NCBI GenBank assembly: GCA_022606425.2
Contig: JAHDVF020000861.1
Location: forward strand, 585,626-649,625
Source: Lepidostoma basale
Lineage: Eukaryota > Arthropoda > Insecta > Trichoptera > Lepidostomatidae
DNA: 64,000 nucleotides
Reading direction: 5' to 3'
Positions 1-10,590 of this stretch are shown here, in pieces; position 1 is the stretch's first letter, and every line of letters begins with the position of its first letter. The position numbers were made by a program, and so were the translations under genes. The notes beneath the pieces were generated by a model. The model was given only the letters and a program-made list of their open reading frames with translations. It was not told the DNA's origin and did no database searches.

Positions 1-139
1 CATCCATGACGTACAGGCGTGCATGCATGTATCCTACATTTTATAATAATATTGTACAAGATTAAATATGAATGTTACATCAACAAATTAAAATAATTGT
101 CGAATTTAAAACTTTTGATAATTCATCTGACTTTGCCTG

Positions 140-430
140 TTATAACTGCGATTCTCGCGTGGTCCTTGGACGAGGAGTTCCGGGAACCGTCGGTGCCGAA
201 ATCGTCTGGATATTCCTAAACAAAGGATCTCCTCTCCGGTGTCTGGGGAGGCCCGCCGGTGAATAAACTCGCGGTCTGCACGTGGCTGGGCATCCAGGAA
301 CAGGAACTGCGGGAGTGGCCACTTCCACGTCCCGGCTAGACGATCCCGTTCCCCTCTATTAGAATGTGCATTCGTCTGCTCCCTTCCCTGGGTTCCTTCA
401 CCCCGGGACTACGACGTTGCCCCTTGTGTA
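140..430. other. GC-rich block, unrecognised
   Basis: This block is clearly richer in G and C than the AT-rich DNA around it. Short open frames exist on both strands (about 62-64 codons), but I recognise no domain in either. It resembles in composition other GC-rich islands here (25.7, 27.7 and 52.0 kb), which may be untranslated or 5' parts of retroelements. No tail or target duplication was seen, so its nature is open. Confidence 0.3.
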
Positions 431-576
431 ACTCTATTATGCTTCGACTTTTCCATTTGTATTGCAATGTACTCTTCTAGAAAATCCAGGCATGCGGGTC
501 GTTGTGCTTTCAATATTATTTTGAATATTCTAAATAGAATACAATAAATAATTGTTTCTGAAACAATGATGTAAAA

Positions 577-1068
577 CTAAACTAACTAACTAACCAACAC
601 GCCGTCTCCCCGAAGGGGTAGGCAGAAAAAATGGACCGCCACACTTTTCTTTCCTGACATATTTCTCTTGATTCCTCAACATTCATACATCGTGTCATAC
701 ACGCGCGTCGATTTCTCTGACTCCTCACATGCCAGACATTCAATATTTGATCGTGCCACGTTTTCCTCGGTTTTCCTCTATTTCTGGTTCCATTTACATC
801 GTTAACATATGCTTTTTTACCATTCTTTCCATATGTCTAAACCATCTTAATGATCCATTAATTATTTTGTTCATAACACCATCATTCGCACCGCATTCAC
901 TTCTTATATTTTCATTCGACACTCTATCATACGCAGGGTATCCACACATTCGTCTAAGAGATCTAATTTCTACTGCATTTGTTCTATTTTCATCCTTCTT
1001 TTGCCAGTTCCATGCTTCGCTTCCATACATAAGGGTCGGTAGAAGAACACCATTGTGCACTGCCATTC
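577..1068 (-). pseudogene. LINE-A reverse transcriptase C-terminal fragment
   Basis: On the minus strand the tail of an RTE-like LINE polyprotein can be read with frameshifts. It begins near MAVHNGVLLPTLMYGSEAWN, passes LRRMCGYPAYDRVSNENI and a GSLRWF(R)HMERM motif, and ends beside the 3' tail at the low-coordinate side. The tail is (TTAG)n on the minus strand, seen as repeated aactaact on the plus strand. The fragment is 5' truncated. The region after the catalytic fingers and palm of the reverse transcriptase is all that remains. Internal frameshifts make it non-functional. Confidence 0.8.
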
Positions 1069-1109
1069 TAGCTTATGATGTAAAACTCCGTATTAAATAA
1101 TTAATATGA

Positions 1110-1205
1110 ATGAAAACGTCCGTCTTCTAGGAGTTTTATTGTATTTAAGATGGAAATACATGTTTCGGCCTTCCAAGGCATTATCAAATGTAATGTGCTA
1201 GTTAG
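1110..1205 (-). repeat. Family A repeat arm with hammerhead-like core
   Basis: The segment matches the arm of the Family A palindromes at 24.8 and 25.2 kb. Read on the minus strand at about 1162-1189 it has UUGAUAAU, a GCC-rich hairpin, CGAAA and the palindrome ACAUGU. This copy is a single arm, not a full palindrome. It lies immediately beside the start of a LINE-A fragment. Confidence 0.55.
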
Positions 1206-1290
1206 TCAGTTTTTTTTATATTCCATATGAGCCTTCACTTTGTGTTGTTGATTCGTTTTTAAATAAATAAATATGTAAAATAAAAACAAT

Positions 1291-1443
1291 TTATATGATA
1301 CTCTTCCTCGTCTTCGTTTCAATGGCAAGAAAGCTTTACGTATCGAAGAGGAGGCTCTTAAAAGAGCCTATGGTATATCTCTTCTATCCCTTGGTGGCAG
1401 AGGTGATACTATAAAGTTTGGCCGAAGAAGAAAAATATCATAA
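1291..1443 (+). other. Short coherent open frame, unknown
   Basis: An open frame of about 45-50 codons ends at TAA (1441-1443) and has protein-like composition, with charged segments such as ALRIEEEALKRAYG and a basic end FGRRRKIS. There is no convincing start codon, because the frame opens just after an upstream stop. It could be a fragment of a transposon protein, an exon, or chance. An 18-bp hairpin (aggctctt/aagagcct) lies inside it. Confidence 0.18.
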
Positions 1444-1604
1444 GAATAAATATTATTTACATTATAAAAATATTTCGAAATAGCTATGTGCGGTATATTT
1501 TTTTAGAATTTTATATTTAAATGAGTTTTTACAACAACGTATAATTTTATGTTTGCAAACAAAAATATTTCAACTTAAGCAAAGATGACAGTTCAGGTGT
1601 CAAC

Positions 1605-2041
1605 CCTTATGTATTGAAATTGAAGCTTGGAGCTGGCAAAAAATGATGAGATTAGGATAAATACCGTAGAAATGTAATCACTGAGAAGAATGTGCGGGAA
1701 AACGATATATGATAGAATACCAAACGACGAAATAAGAAATGTAAGACAGATGGTTTGGACTTATGGAACTAATGAACGAGATAAGAATGGTTAAAATGTT
1801 GTATACAAGCATTATGAGTGGAAAGACAAGTCGGGGAAGACCAAGGATAGCATGGCATGACCAAATTAATCACATACTGAAAGGCGGGGCCACATTCAAA
1901 GTCGGAAAAATCGATGAGCGTACATGTTACGATGTATGAATGTAGATGAGTCTAGAGAGGTATGTCAGGACAGAACGGTATGGCGGTCCATCCTCTCTAC
2001 CTACCCTTTCGAGGAAACGGCGTGAGGGTTAGTTAGTTAGT
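1605..2041 (+). pseudogene. LINE-B reverse transcriptase C-terminal fragment
   Basis: Plus-strand remnant of the LINE-B subfamily, starting near the codons for YxxEAWSWQK and ending in GRPRIAWHDQINHILK, the RCMNVDESREVCQDR block, then a (TTAG)n tail at 2026-2041. Several in-frame stops and indels are present. Subfamily B differs from A in the lysine-rich 'SGKxSRGRPR' stretch and in the final residues. The usual stop codon sits a few bases before the tail, so the element has almost no 3' UTR. Confidence 0.75.
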
Positions 2042-2449
2042 TCGTTTTTCTGTTTTTTAAGACACCTAAAATTTTATGGTTAATTTTGGGATCTCTTTTG
2101 AATGAGATTTTTTTTCTAATTTTGTCAAATTTGTTTCTGTTTTATTTTTAGAATTTATCTGTATCTTTCTATATATAGCATGTCATTGTAATACAAGATT
2201 TCATTTCTTTTCTCGCAGCTTAGGACTTCTATTTTGGGCGAGAAGGTTCATCACTTATGCAAGGGGATGCTCTGTGCACTGTGCCTTGTTGCTCGTATTT
2301 CTCCACTACATTATTTAGTTTTCCAATATTCATGTTGTTTACAGGGTATTAAAGTTGAATTCTAAGCTTTTAAATAAACGTTAAAAGCTTCAAATCATAA
2401 AATGTATTATATCTTCAATATTTCTTTTTAACAACTTAATACAGAATAT

Positions 2450-2592
2450 TTAATATTAATGAAAACATATATTTTATACAACGCAAATGACATGAATGAC
2501 AAGGCATTCTTCAATGTCTTAGAAAAACGAAACAAGTAATTCCCATAAAATATAATAAAACTCATATAAAACAAATGTTTTAATCAATATTT
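2450..2592 (+). repeat. Degenerate Family A palindromic repeat
   Basis: The plus strand has a worn Family A arm (cttagaaaaacgaaac, then attcccataaaatataataaaact), preceded by a mirror-image fragment. Stem II of the hammerhead-like core no longer pairs well. Confidence 0.4.
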
Positions 2593-2984
2593 ATTAATAT
2601 AGAGTTTTACGTCATTTTTCATTTTGATGTTTTTTTTTTTTTGGTAGAATTAAATATATACTGTAAAGATTTTGTTTTGTTTGAAATATTTTCTTTATTG
2701 CACTCTTCGCGAGCATGTTTCGGATTGTAGACATATTTCTTCAGTGTACGAATTTTGACAAAATAATGATACGAAATCATTACTTGCATCATAAATTAAT
2801 GGGTGGAGGTCTTGAATTAAGGGTAATTCCTGTTTAATTAGAATTGTAAAGAATGTAGAGAATAAAGTATTTGGTTATTTTCTACGAGGACGTTTTTAAT
2901 TTCTAAAATTAAAATGTTATTTAATGTTATATTTCCAATTTTAATATGTAAACACCAGTAGGTTTAAAAAAATATATTTAAATA

Positions 2985-4263
2985 TTAGGTCCTTACGTAT
3001 GAAATTGGCGTTTTGTATGGGAGGAACATAAAGATGATTTTTTTTAAATATAATATATTTATTTAATCAAAGTATGTACCATTGCTATCTATGCACTTTT
3101 GCCATCTCATAGGTAGTTCATCGATCCCTTTACTAAAAAAACCATTCGGACGGGAATCAATAGAATCTTTGAAGTCGGTTTGGACTGCCCCATCGGAGTT
3201 GAATTTTTTCCCTTGCAAGAAGTTATCCAAATTTCGAAAAAAATAGTAATCTGTTGGGACAAGGTCCGGAGAGTATGGTGGATGTCTTAGAAATTCCAAT
3301 TGAAGCTTTTCTAATTTGGTAGCCGTCTGTTGTGCAGTGTGTGGTCTAGCGTTATCATGAAGCAGCAGTGGCCTAGAGCGATTAACCAGCCTCGGTTGTT
3401 TAGGAGCTAGCTTTTCCATCATGGTTTGCAGTTGCTGACAATAGACATCTGCCGTAATCGTCTGGCCAGATTTAAGAAAGCTGTAGTGAACGACACCAGC
3501 ACTAGTCCACCAAACGCTCACAAGTAACTTTTTTGTAGTCAATTTTCGCTTGGGGCACGGTTTGGCTAGTTCGGCAGGGTTCAGCCATTGCGATGAGCGC
3601 TTCCGATTATCATACAAGATCCACTTTTCATCACAGGTAATGATTCGATTCAAAATCCCTTTATTATTGTGCCGGTTGAGTAATGCAACGCAGCAGTCAA
3701 CGCGCGTTTGTTGATTTGCTTCACTCAATTCGTGAGGTACCCACCTTTCAAGCTTTTCACCTTCCCAATTTGCTTCAAGTGGATTAAAACAGTTTTATCA
3801 CTAACACCGCAGCCTGCAGCTAACTCGGACGTGGTTTGCGATGGATCCGATTCCACAATAGCCTTCAATACTTCATTATCAACATATGGTCTCCGGCCGT
3901 CCACGGGGCTTGTTCTGCAGGTCGAAATTTCCAGAACGAAAACGTTGGAACCAAAAACGCACTGTGTTTTCTTTTGCGGCACCGTCGCCATACACATCAT
4001 TAATCCTTCGAGCCGTGTCTGCAGCACTGGTGCCACGGTGGAACTTGTACTCGTAAATAACGCGATATTTCAAGTTTTCCATTTTGTAAACTGAGTGACG
4101 CAAAAAAAAACAATTGAGGAAAAAACAAATGAATTATAATTTTCGAAACACAAATACTTGAGTAAATAGCTGTATAAATTTGAATTTAGAATTCCTAACC
4201 AAAGAGAAGATATTTGAGATCAAAGTTGCCAGTACGGCAAAACGCCAATTTCATATGTAAGGA
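2985..4263 (-). mobile_element. Mariner element, copy 1
   Basis: The left end begins TTAGGTCCTTAC after a TA dinucleotide at 2983-2984. The right end is the matching inverted repeat, with a few terminal bases lost before another TA. The same ~30-bp terminal repeats, with a shared aaattggcgttttg core, border the two other copies in this window at 14.7 and 44.5 kb. The length of about 1.28 kb is normal for a mariner. TA target duplication and D,D34D transposase place it in the Tc1/mariner superfamily. Confidence 0.93.
3063..4082 (-). pseudogene. Mariner transposase pseudogene (D,D34D)
   Basis: Broken mariner transposase gene, which in its intact form cuts and pastes the element at TA sites. 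ATG (MENLKYRVIYEY) is at 4082-4080 and the stop at 3063-3065. The N-terminal half carries the paired helix-turn-helix DNA-binding region, with NTVRFWFQRFRSGNFDLQNK and a second HTH near TSELAAGCGVSDKTVLIHLK. The catalytic residues can be seen: ITCDEKW, LLHDNARPH and a third Asp in the DLVPTDYYFF block. At least two frameshifts (around 3725 and 3890) split the frame into three, so this copy cannot make a protein. Confidence 0.9.
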
Positions 4264-4604
4264 TATTATGCATAATAAATACTCTGAAACTTCGATATTT
4301 TATTTACATGATATAACATTTAACAAAAAAAAATCGTTTTAATATACCGTTGTTTAAATAATGAAAATAAAAAAATGTACATTTAGTAAAAATCCACTTA
4401 TGACAGCTCGCTGCTGAAACTAGTCGAAGGCACAGACATTAATGAATTTTAACTAAATTATCAATTAAAGAAAAACAATTGTTTTTTTTTCGTTATTTAC
4501 AATGAACCTGCCATGAAATTTCAAATAAAAAATATATTTTTAACATTTTTTTAAAAGTGAATCACATCATAATCAATCTTTTCTTATATACTTTGTATAC
4601 AACT

Positions 4605-4790
4605 TCTTCTTCTTTCGGTGCCGTGTCAGGTCCCCCCAACGTTGGCAATCACTACAGCAAAGGCATCTCTATTCTGCGCCATTTGGAACATGTTCTGAAC
4701 TCTTGTTATTCTTGTCCACTCTTTGATGTTCTGCAGCCAGGACAGCTGCCTTCTACAAACTCCCCGACGTCCCTCCACTTTACCCATTAA
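4605..4790 (-). pseudogene. LINE-C 3'-end fragment
   Basis: Minus-strand coding for the C-terminus of the LINE-C reverse transcriptase (GKVEGRRGVCRRQLSWLQNI, then FAVVIANVGGT) followed by a (GAA)n tail read as cttcttctt on the plus strand. It is a short 5'-truncated copy of the element that is longest at 58.35-59.1 kb. Confidence 0.75.
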
Positions 4791-5474
4791 TATCATTAAT
4801 ATCAACACTCAGATATATTTTAAAAAAAATTATATATCAACATATTTGATATTTAATTTTTTTTTTTTAATAAATGTGAGTTTTGTTTACAAAGTATATA
4901 AAAAGAAACATTAAACATCTACAATACAAAGTTATGGCGAATATAGAAGAAAGACACATCATAATTATTTAAAATAAACCTTTTGTAGGGTATGGTGGAA
5001 AGTATCGGTTTCAACTGAAGATAAACAAGTCATTTGAAATCCTTTTTATATTTCAAAAATTATTAAAATAAATGATCATTTAGTGTAGGTTTCTGAATCG
5101 TAGCTCTTTTAGCTTTTACGTATCGTTAAAAATGCTCCGCTTTTCAAAGAAACGAATTTATAAAGCGTAATTCTAGGTGATAAATAATACCCAATGAGAA
5201 TGTACTCGTTTCGCTACTTTGCAAAAAAATATTCCGCCTGCTTTTGTAAATTAAAATGTGGAAGAACCGCGATAATTACGCTGGGAAAATGTTCAAAAGC
5301 TGAATCTTTATTCGAATCGCTGCTGTGTTGTGTATATATATTTTTTCCGTAAAATAATTAGGTGTATTTTGAAAATTCCGCAGCCTGAAATATCGTTGCC
5401 TTTTTCGTGTGATTTTATTTGGTTGAATATTATTTGTTAGATGTCATCAACCTGAATGAAAGATTCTAAAAGTT

Positions 5475-5541
5475 GACGACCTGCGTGGCAGAGTGGTAGG
5501 AGTTCTGACTTCCATACCGAAGGTCCCGGGTTCGATTCGAG
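5475..5541 (+). repeat. tRNA-like SINE head
   Basis: The stretch has a type-2 RNA polymerase III promoter layout. There is an A-box-like TGGCAGAGTGG and a B-box-like GGGTTCGATTCGA about 35 bases later, like the head of SINE-1. The usual SINE body is missing. The sequence passes directly into a LINE-B 3' end at cgagg, a string found in both partners. Confidence 0.6.
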
Positions 5542-5728
5542 GAAAACATGGCATGACCAAATTAATCAATCACTAAAAGGCGACCACATTCGAAGTCGGA
5601 ATAATCGACGTGCGTGCATGGTACGATGTATGAATATAGAGGAACCCCGAGAGGTATGCCAGGACAGAGCATTGTGGCGATCCATTCTCTCTGCCTATCC
5701 CTCCGGAGAAATGGCGTGATGGTTAGTT
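5537..5728 (+). pseudogene. LINE-B 3' end joined to tRNA-like head
   Basis: The sequence codes on the plus strand for the last ~60 codons of the LINE-B protein (WHDQINQSLKGD..., RCMNIEEPREVCQDRALWRS), ending SAYPSGEMA then TGA and a short TTAG tail at 5718-5728. It could be an ordinary 5'-truncated LINE insertion, or the LINE-derived tail of a chimeric SINE (see findings). Confidence 0.7.
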
Positions 5729-5842
5729 AAGTTTTTTTTTATTGTTATTTGTTTTATTTATAAAATTAAACCGATGTAGATTAATGCTTACTCACGTGTC
5801 AAGGTTGGTGACGTTGCATTATTTTATTATTATCCTTTATTT

Positions 5843-6013
5843 GCGACATTCGTGGCTGCGTGGTAAATACTATGACTGCCACGCCGAAGGGCCCGGGTTT
5901 GATTCCCGGCGATGGAAGTGTGATTGTCACACTGTCTTTGGTCTGGTGTAGAATTCACGTGACAATAAAATGGCAATAGATTGGCTACCTATCACATGTC
6001 ACGAGAATCAATA
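5843..6013 (+). repeat. SINE-1 copy 1 (tRNA-derived)
   Basis: A ~170-bp SINE with A-box-like TGGCTGCGTGG, B-box GGGTTTGATTCCC, and a unique body ending at cacgagaatcaatata. Other copies are at 20.2 kb (minus), 41.4 kb (minus, truncated) and 48.6 kb (plus). About 110 bp upstream, from 5735, also matches the 48.5-kb copy, so the repeated unit is longer than the SINE alone. Confidence 0.8.
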
Positions 6014-6104
6014 TAATTGCTACAAAAATAAATTGTATATAGTAATTGGGTTCAAACAACCTGTTGTATACATTAAAAAAAAAACATTAATACATTTACA
6101 TTAT

Positions 6105-6580
6105 TTGTATTGATAGGCATCATCATCAGCCGTCTGTCATCCACTGCTGAATATAGGCCTCTCCCAAAGCACGCCACCGCCCCCTATCCATTGCCGCTTC
6201 CATCCATCCAGGTCCAGCAATCCTCTTCAGATTGTCGGTCCAGCAGGCAGGGGGACGTCCAACTCTGTGGAATCCTATACGCGGTCTCCACTCCAGAACT
6301 CGTCTCCCCCATCGGTCGTCGGTTCTCCGACGGATATGGCCAGGTCATGTTGACGAATAAATTCGTTTCTAAATCCGTCCCTCAAGGTTACTCCAAGCAT
6401 GGCTCTTTCTATGGCGCATTGGGCGACCTTGATACGCATGGAATATATTTTTTTTATCTCCCAACATGCAGAACCAACCTGCGTTTGGTGATGCCGGAGA
6501 GGAGAGCAATAAAACTGCTGAACATGATCGCTTCGGATATTGACGTTTTTCATATAAGTGAAAGTATTTTTAAAAGACAA
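6105..6580 (-). pseudogene. Non-LTR reverse transcriptase C-terminal fragment
   Basis: Minus-strand coding for the end of a different LINE protein: ERAMLGVTLRD followed after frameshifts by GRPPAxWTDNLKRIAGPGW, then RGRWRALGEAYIQQW. A (GATGAT)n tail is seen as catcatcatc near 6117. The same element left a second, much shorter copy at 37962-38091. Frameshifts break the frame near 6330 and 6275. Confidence 0.75.
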
Positions 6581-6730
6581 ATATACTTGACTTTGGAGAG
6601 TATCTTGTATTCCTAAATTCGAACCATCTCTTAACGTTCCTGGTATTATATTTTATCTGTTCTCAATAGATGCCTTAAATTATAACTGTTGTTTTTCATT
6701 TGTGTTAAGGAAAATAGCTATTTGAATACA
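6460..6730 (+). repeat. LINE 3'-UTR-like repeat (type 5)
   Basis: This segment shares long blocks with 16100-16235 (minus), 21340-21490 and 23200-23468. The shared parts are the gaaccatctct, ttcctggtatta and agatgccttaaat strings. The 23.4-kb copy ends in (TTTGA)n, suggesting a 3' untranslated region of a non-LTR element. No coding is recognised. Confidence 0.5.
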
Positions 6731-7379
6731 AATATTGTAAAATTAGTGCGATTCCTCAAACATAGTGCATTTATGACTAAGAAGCTATTGTACGAGTATG
6801 CTAGAAAACAAGTCTGTACTAACTACAGCTAGTGCGTTCTTGATAAGTAAAACTGCACTCGAAGTCTTAGTTAATGCGTTTATGAAAACTGAAAAACCGA
6901 GAAAATGAAGAAATCATGAAATGTCACTTTGAGAATGTTGTAGATATTGTTTTCCTGATACCAGATAATGTAATAACTCAATTTCGACAAAAACCTTAGT
7001 TGATGCGTTTATCGTAAGCGCGGCAGTGCTATGCAAAAGTTATTCTATCTGACATCGCTACGCGGAACATCCTTCGTTGAAGCATTTTGAAAAAAAAAGT
7101 CACTTATATATGTTTTCTATGTTTTCTTACAAACCTATGTTTTCTTACAAACTAAATCATTCTAGCTATAATTGATTATATCAGTATGTTTCATGAATAT
7201 CAAATAATCAATTAACACACACCCGAGATCCTGATGCTCACGACCTTTTTATATGACTAAAATCAATCGTAGCGGGTAGATTGTTAATTTTAACCCTCCC
7301 TTCCCTGTGATGGGTATCTTCTACACGTTGCTTCTAATAACCATCAATATTTCTATACATTTAATTAATACAAGATTAA

Positions 7380-7850
7380 GATTTTAGGTAGTCCTCCATA
7401 ATATATTTATGCATTGATTAAAAAAATAATATTAATAATAATCAGAATTCATCGGGTACATCGGAGGTATTTTGTGAACATCGGAAACAAAATTCGTAGC
7501 GCTGAGTACGCTACACTATATTCGCATCTCACTCTTGCATATGTTCTAGCTCAATGTTCTCACTCTCGGCCGTCCCGCCGCCGCCGGCAATCGCTTTCGG
7601 GCTTCCAGCCAGAGCGGGTCTATCTATGCCCGTTCCGTGAGCGTTGCCAGATGTTTTTTTTAAATGTTTTTAGCAATTAAATCTCAATTATTATAATTTT
7701 TTAGTTCAATTATAATTATATAAGGGGATTAGCTATGAATGTTCCTATTTTTTCGATTTAAATCGCTAATTTTTTAACGCGTACTGACTACCCTACACCG
7801 GAACGCACGTTTTAATTTTAGCACCGTAAGGGAAAGGTTAAAACAACCCA
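7380..7850 (+). repeat. Dispersed repeat R, copy 1
   Basis: About 460 bp match 54895-55360 in the same order and orientation, including a GC-rich middle (ccgccgccggcaat, tgcccgttccgtgagcgttg) and the end tttagcaccgtaagggaaag. Ends and target duplication are not clear. An 88-codon open frame here is not obviously a protein. Confidence 0.6.
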
Positions 7851-8587
7851 ACACTTTGTGGAGAATTTTAAATGGAGTTTTCTCATTAATCATAGAACAA
7901 AGTTGATTAGTATGTCTGTGACCCTATGATTAGTAATCGATATAGTTATATTCGTGGATTGTATTTTTGGAATTTTCGTATCTTTTAATTGAGTTCAATT
8001 TTACACATCGAATAGACATGCCCGAAATAATTTTCCTTTCAACATTATCATGTCCCATACTTACTTATATATGCATTGATATATCTTTGAACTCAATGGA
8101 AAGTGAGCATGACTTTATTGACAATTAAAAAATAATCCATCTTACTTGTTTATGGATACATAGTATTATACGAGTACGAGTATGTTATATCTCTGAAACT
8201 GTAAATACTTGTTTTTTGTGATGTGCATTTTATTGTGTTTTATAAATACCTTGTAAAGTTAAAATTAATTGATACTTTTGTATACTGTCTTCTTTACACG
8301 TAGATTCATACATATGTATTATTTATCTACACCATTGGTTCCCAACCTTTTTTCGTCTACCGCCCCCTTTACTGTAATCTTTATCTGTATCTATTTAAAA
8401 TCGCAACGTCAAAATTTAAAAAAAAATGTCGTCTCTAGCCTACAAGTTAGTTGGAAGTATGCATGTGTCAAAGACTTTTCCTCTAAGACATGGGCCGGCA
8501 ACCTTTTGTTCTGAAAGGGCCAAATATTTGATGTGGGGATAAGTGCGGGCCGCACTTAGATCACATGTCATTACAGTATACCTACAA

Positions 8588-8757
8588 TATTTAACCTAAC
8601 TAACTAACCATCACGCCGTCTCTCCGAAAGGGAAGGCAGAAATGATAGACTTCCACACGTTAACCGATGCGGCACTCCATCCTTCTCTTTTCGCCCCCGC
8701 GGGAGACGCGGTGTGATGGGTTGCGAACCTCATCGCCACCAGCAGGGATCTCCCACT
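8588..8757 (-). repeat. SINE-2 copy (LINE-A-tailed retroposon)
   Basis: Minus-strand copy of a ~180-bp repeat. It has the shared head (gaggttcgcaacccatcacac) and the LINE-A-like 3' tail that ends in gtgatggttagttag. It is inserted in the hAT-like element. The 5' end is cut short compared with the 16.3- and 29.1-kb copies. Confidence 0.75.
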
Positions 8758-8924
8758 TCTACAATATTTGTGTACAAATATTTCAGTTTTAAAAATCAAA
8801 TGCTTATTGCATAGTTTTACGACATTTATTGTAGTTAATAATATTAATGAGATTTTCGTGGTTGCATTTGACTTGCAAGTGTTTTTATTAAAATTTTTGA
8901 GACGCATAGAATTGTCCACAATAT

Positions 8925-9398
8925 TGAACTAAAATTCACAATATGGAAAAACAAAGACATGGCCATTAAGAGTAAGATGAGAATCTATAAAGCATGCGTA
9001 AGACCAATAATAACATATGGGGTTGAAGCAAGGGCAGACACAGTAAGGACCAAAAATGTTTTGAGGACTTCCGAAATGAAGACACTGAGGACGATAGCAG
9101 GCAAGACACTGGGGGATCGCGTGAGGAACACCAGAATAAGAGAGATATGTGAGGTTGAGGATATTATAAGATGGAGCAGACAGCGAAAAAGGGACTGGTA
9201 CGGCCATGTTCCATGTGTTCAAAGAATGGACACCACCAGACTCCCCTATATTGCATTGCATAATCAACCTCATGGGATCGTCCTCGTGGAAGATCTCCTA
9301 ATAGATGGAAGGATAGCTGGGAATCTACCTCACAGGAGGAGCAACACTCTGGAGAAAAGACCACATAGGTCTACAATAAGGAAGAAGAAGAAGAAGAT
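8925..9398 (+). pseudogene. LINE-D reverse transcriptase C-terminal fragment
   Basis: The plus strand codes for MAIKSKMRIYKACVRPIITYG and on through GKTLGDRVRNTRIREIC, a degraded YGHVxRMD block and a basic tail, finishing in an (AAG)n tract. The parallel copy at 53945-54490 shows that the correct continuation after NQ.HG is a GRPPKRWKDSW motif. Here a frameshift destroys that stretch. Similar 11-bp strings flank it (tagaattgtcc / tagaactgtct). Confidence 0.75.
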
Positions 9399-10121
9399 AG
9401 AACTGTCTAAATGTGAATCCGATAACAGTGTTTGTTTTTTCGATAATTCAAAATTGAAAAATGTATCGTATGATAACGTCCGTCAAGAACGGCGAGAATC
9501 TTGCGGGCTGCTGGTTGCCGACCCATGCTTTAAGACATTATAAAATTTCATCTTACATTTTCTTAAATAAATAGTCCATAATAAAGTAAGTTTGTTGGAA
9601 TAATTGTAATGTTACCTGCTTAGGTCCCACGTTTATTACAGTTCTGAGTAAACCCATCATTGTGTACGATCTAGCATACACATTTCTCGAAAGAGGAAAC
9701 AATTATCACATTATGGAATTTGTTTCTCGAGTAGGCTCTCGTTAATTAACGGTTTTGCATTTTTCATTATTTTTCCCACAATTCATTATTATTTTTCTTT
9801 TGAAGCATGCTCTGCTTATTTCGTGTCGTGTTTTCAATTATCTCGCAATCTTCACGTATCGAAATTTCTATACCTACAAGTATAATGCGTATTGCTATTT
9901 TTTCACAATACACGTTTTTCTTTTCTTATCTATAGAAATTTACAGAATTCCATTTTTCTGTATTAAAAATGTATCATGCCTGTCTTTTTAATTGAAAAGA
10001 GTTTTTGATGGAATGTTTATTTCACGATCTTGATTATAAATATTTTCCAACACTACCATTCCTAAATATGTTTTAAAAAAATATATATTAATACGCTTTT
10101 TTTGTAGCGAAAGTGATTGTA

Positions 10122-10200
10122 CAAAAGACACAATCTGTGTCTTTTGTCACCCTGACGAAGCTCCGGCGAGAGCGAAACCGGTTGGTCGTAACAAAATAAG
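10122..10200 (+). ncRNA. Family E hammerhead-like ribozyme motif
   Basis: The RNA of this strand can fold as a type I hammerhead. The core CUGACGA is at 10152-10158 with one extra A at 10159. Stem II pairs GCUC (10160-10163) with GAGC (10170-10173). GAAA is at 10174-10177. Stem III pairs ACC (10177-10179) with GGU (10184-10186). The predicted cleavage follows C10187. Stem I pairs UUUUGU (10142-10147) with ACAAAA (10191-10196), plus the C10151-G10188 pair, with an internal loop between. Just upstream, 10122-10148 is itself a palindrome (caaaagacaca/tgtgtcttttg), which could compete with stem I. The extra base after the core is not in the canonical motif, so activity is not assured. Confidence 0.6.
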
Positions 10201-10279
10201 CGGTGGAAAATAATATAAAAATGTTATGGATGGTTGAGTATTAGTTTTGTAAAACTCCTTTATTAATTTATAATAGTAA

Positions 10280-10590
10280 ACACGGGACACAATATTCGAT
10301 TGGGCCGAGATAACCAAACCGCAGAGCTAAAAAAAAGAATTGGACTAAGCTGGGCAGCTTTCGGAAACATGAGTTACATCCTTAAAAACCGTAAAATACC
10401 GGACAATCTGAAACGAAAAGTCTATGAGGGCTGCGTTCTGCCAGTTGGGACTTATGGTCTTGAAGTTGAAACTTGAAACTGTTACATTGTCCATACAAAG
10501 TGCCGAGAAACTACGAGTGACCCAAAGAGTCATATTAGGAATAAGCCTAAGAGACAGAGTCAGAAACGAGGGCATTCTCAAACTGAACCT
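10280..10590 (+). pseudogene. Non-LTR reverse transcriptase fragment (type E)
   Basis: An open plus-strand frame reads LGRDNQTAELKKRIGLSWAA, then KIPDNLKRKVYEGCVLPVGTYG, typical of the region after the palm domain in insect LINE reverse transcriptases. After a frameshift near 10470 comes AEKLRVTQRVILGISLRDRV. It ends where a Family B palindrome begins (about 10585). Confidence 0.7.

Larger units (their letters stand above)
8489..9527. mobile_element. hAT-like non-autonomous element with nested insertions
   Basis: Inverted ends CATGGGCCGGCAACC (8489) and its mirror GGTTGCCGACCCATG (ending 9527) are flanked by near-identical 8-bp sequences, CTCTAAGA (8481-8488) and CTTTAAGA (9528-9535). An 8-bp duplication is the hAT signature. 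The interior holds no transposase. It is filled by a SINE-2 copy (minus) and a LINE fragment (plus). Confidence 0.65.

Noticed and set aside
3708..4094. 128-codon plus-strand open frame and similar frames at 14922-15179 and 44714-44971
   Set aside because: They are antisense to the mariner transposase coding region and carry its codon structure in reverse.
8330..8365. ggttcccaacctttttt as a hAT end, also strings at 31270, 55735 and 60366
   Set aside because: The strings look like common hAT-type termini, but I could not find matching inverted ends or 8-bp duplications for them.
9755..9991. 78-codon hydrophobic frame
   Set aside because: It is AT-rich DNA giving Phe/Tyr/Ile runs. There is no support as a membrane protein.
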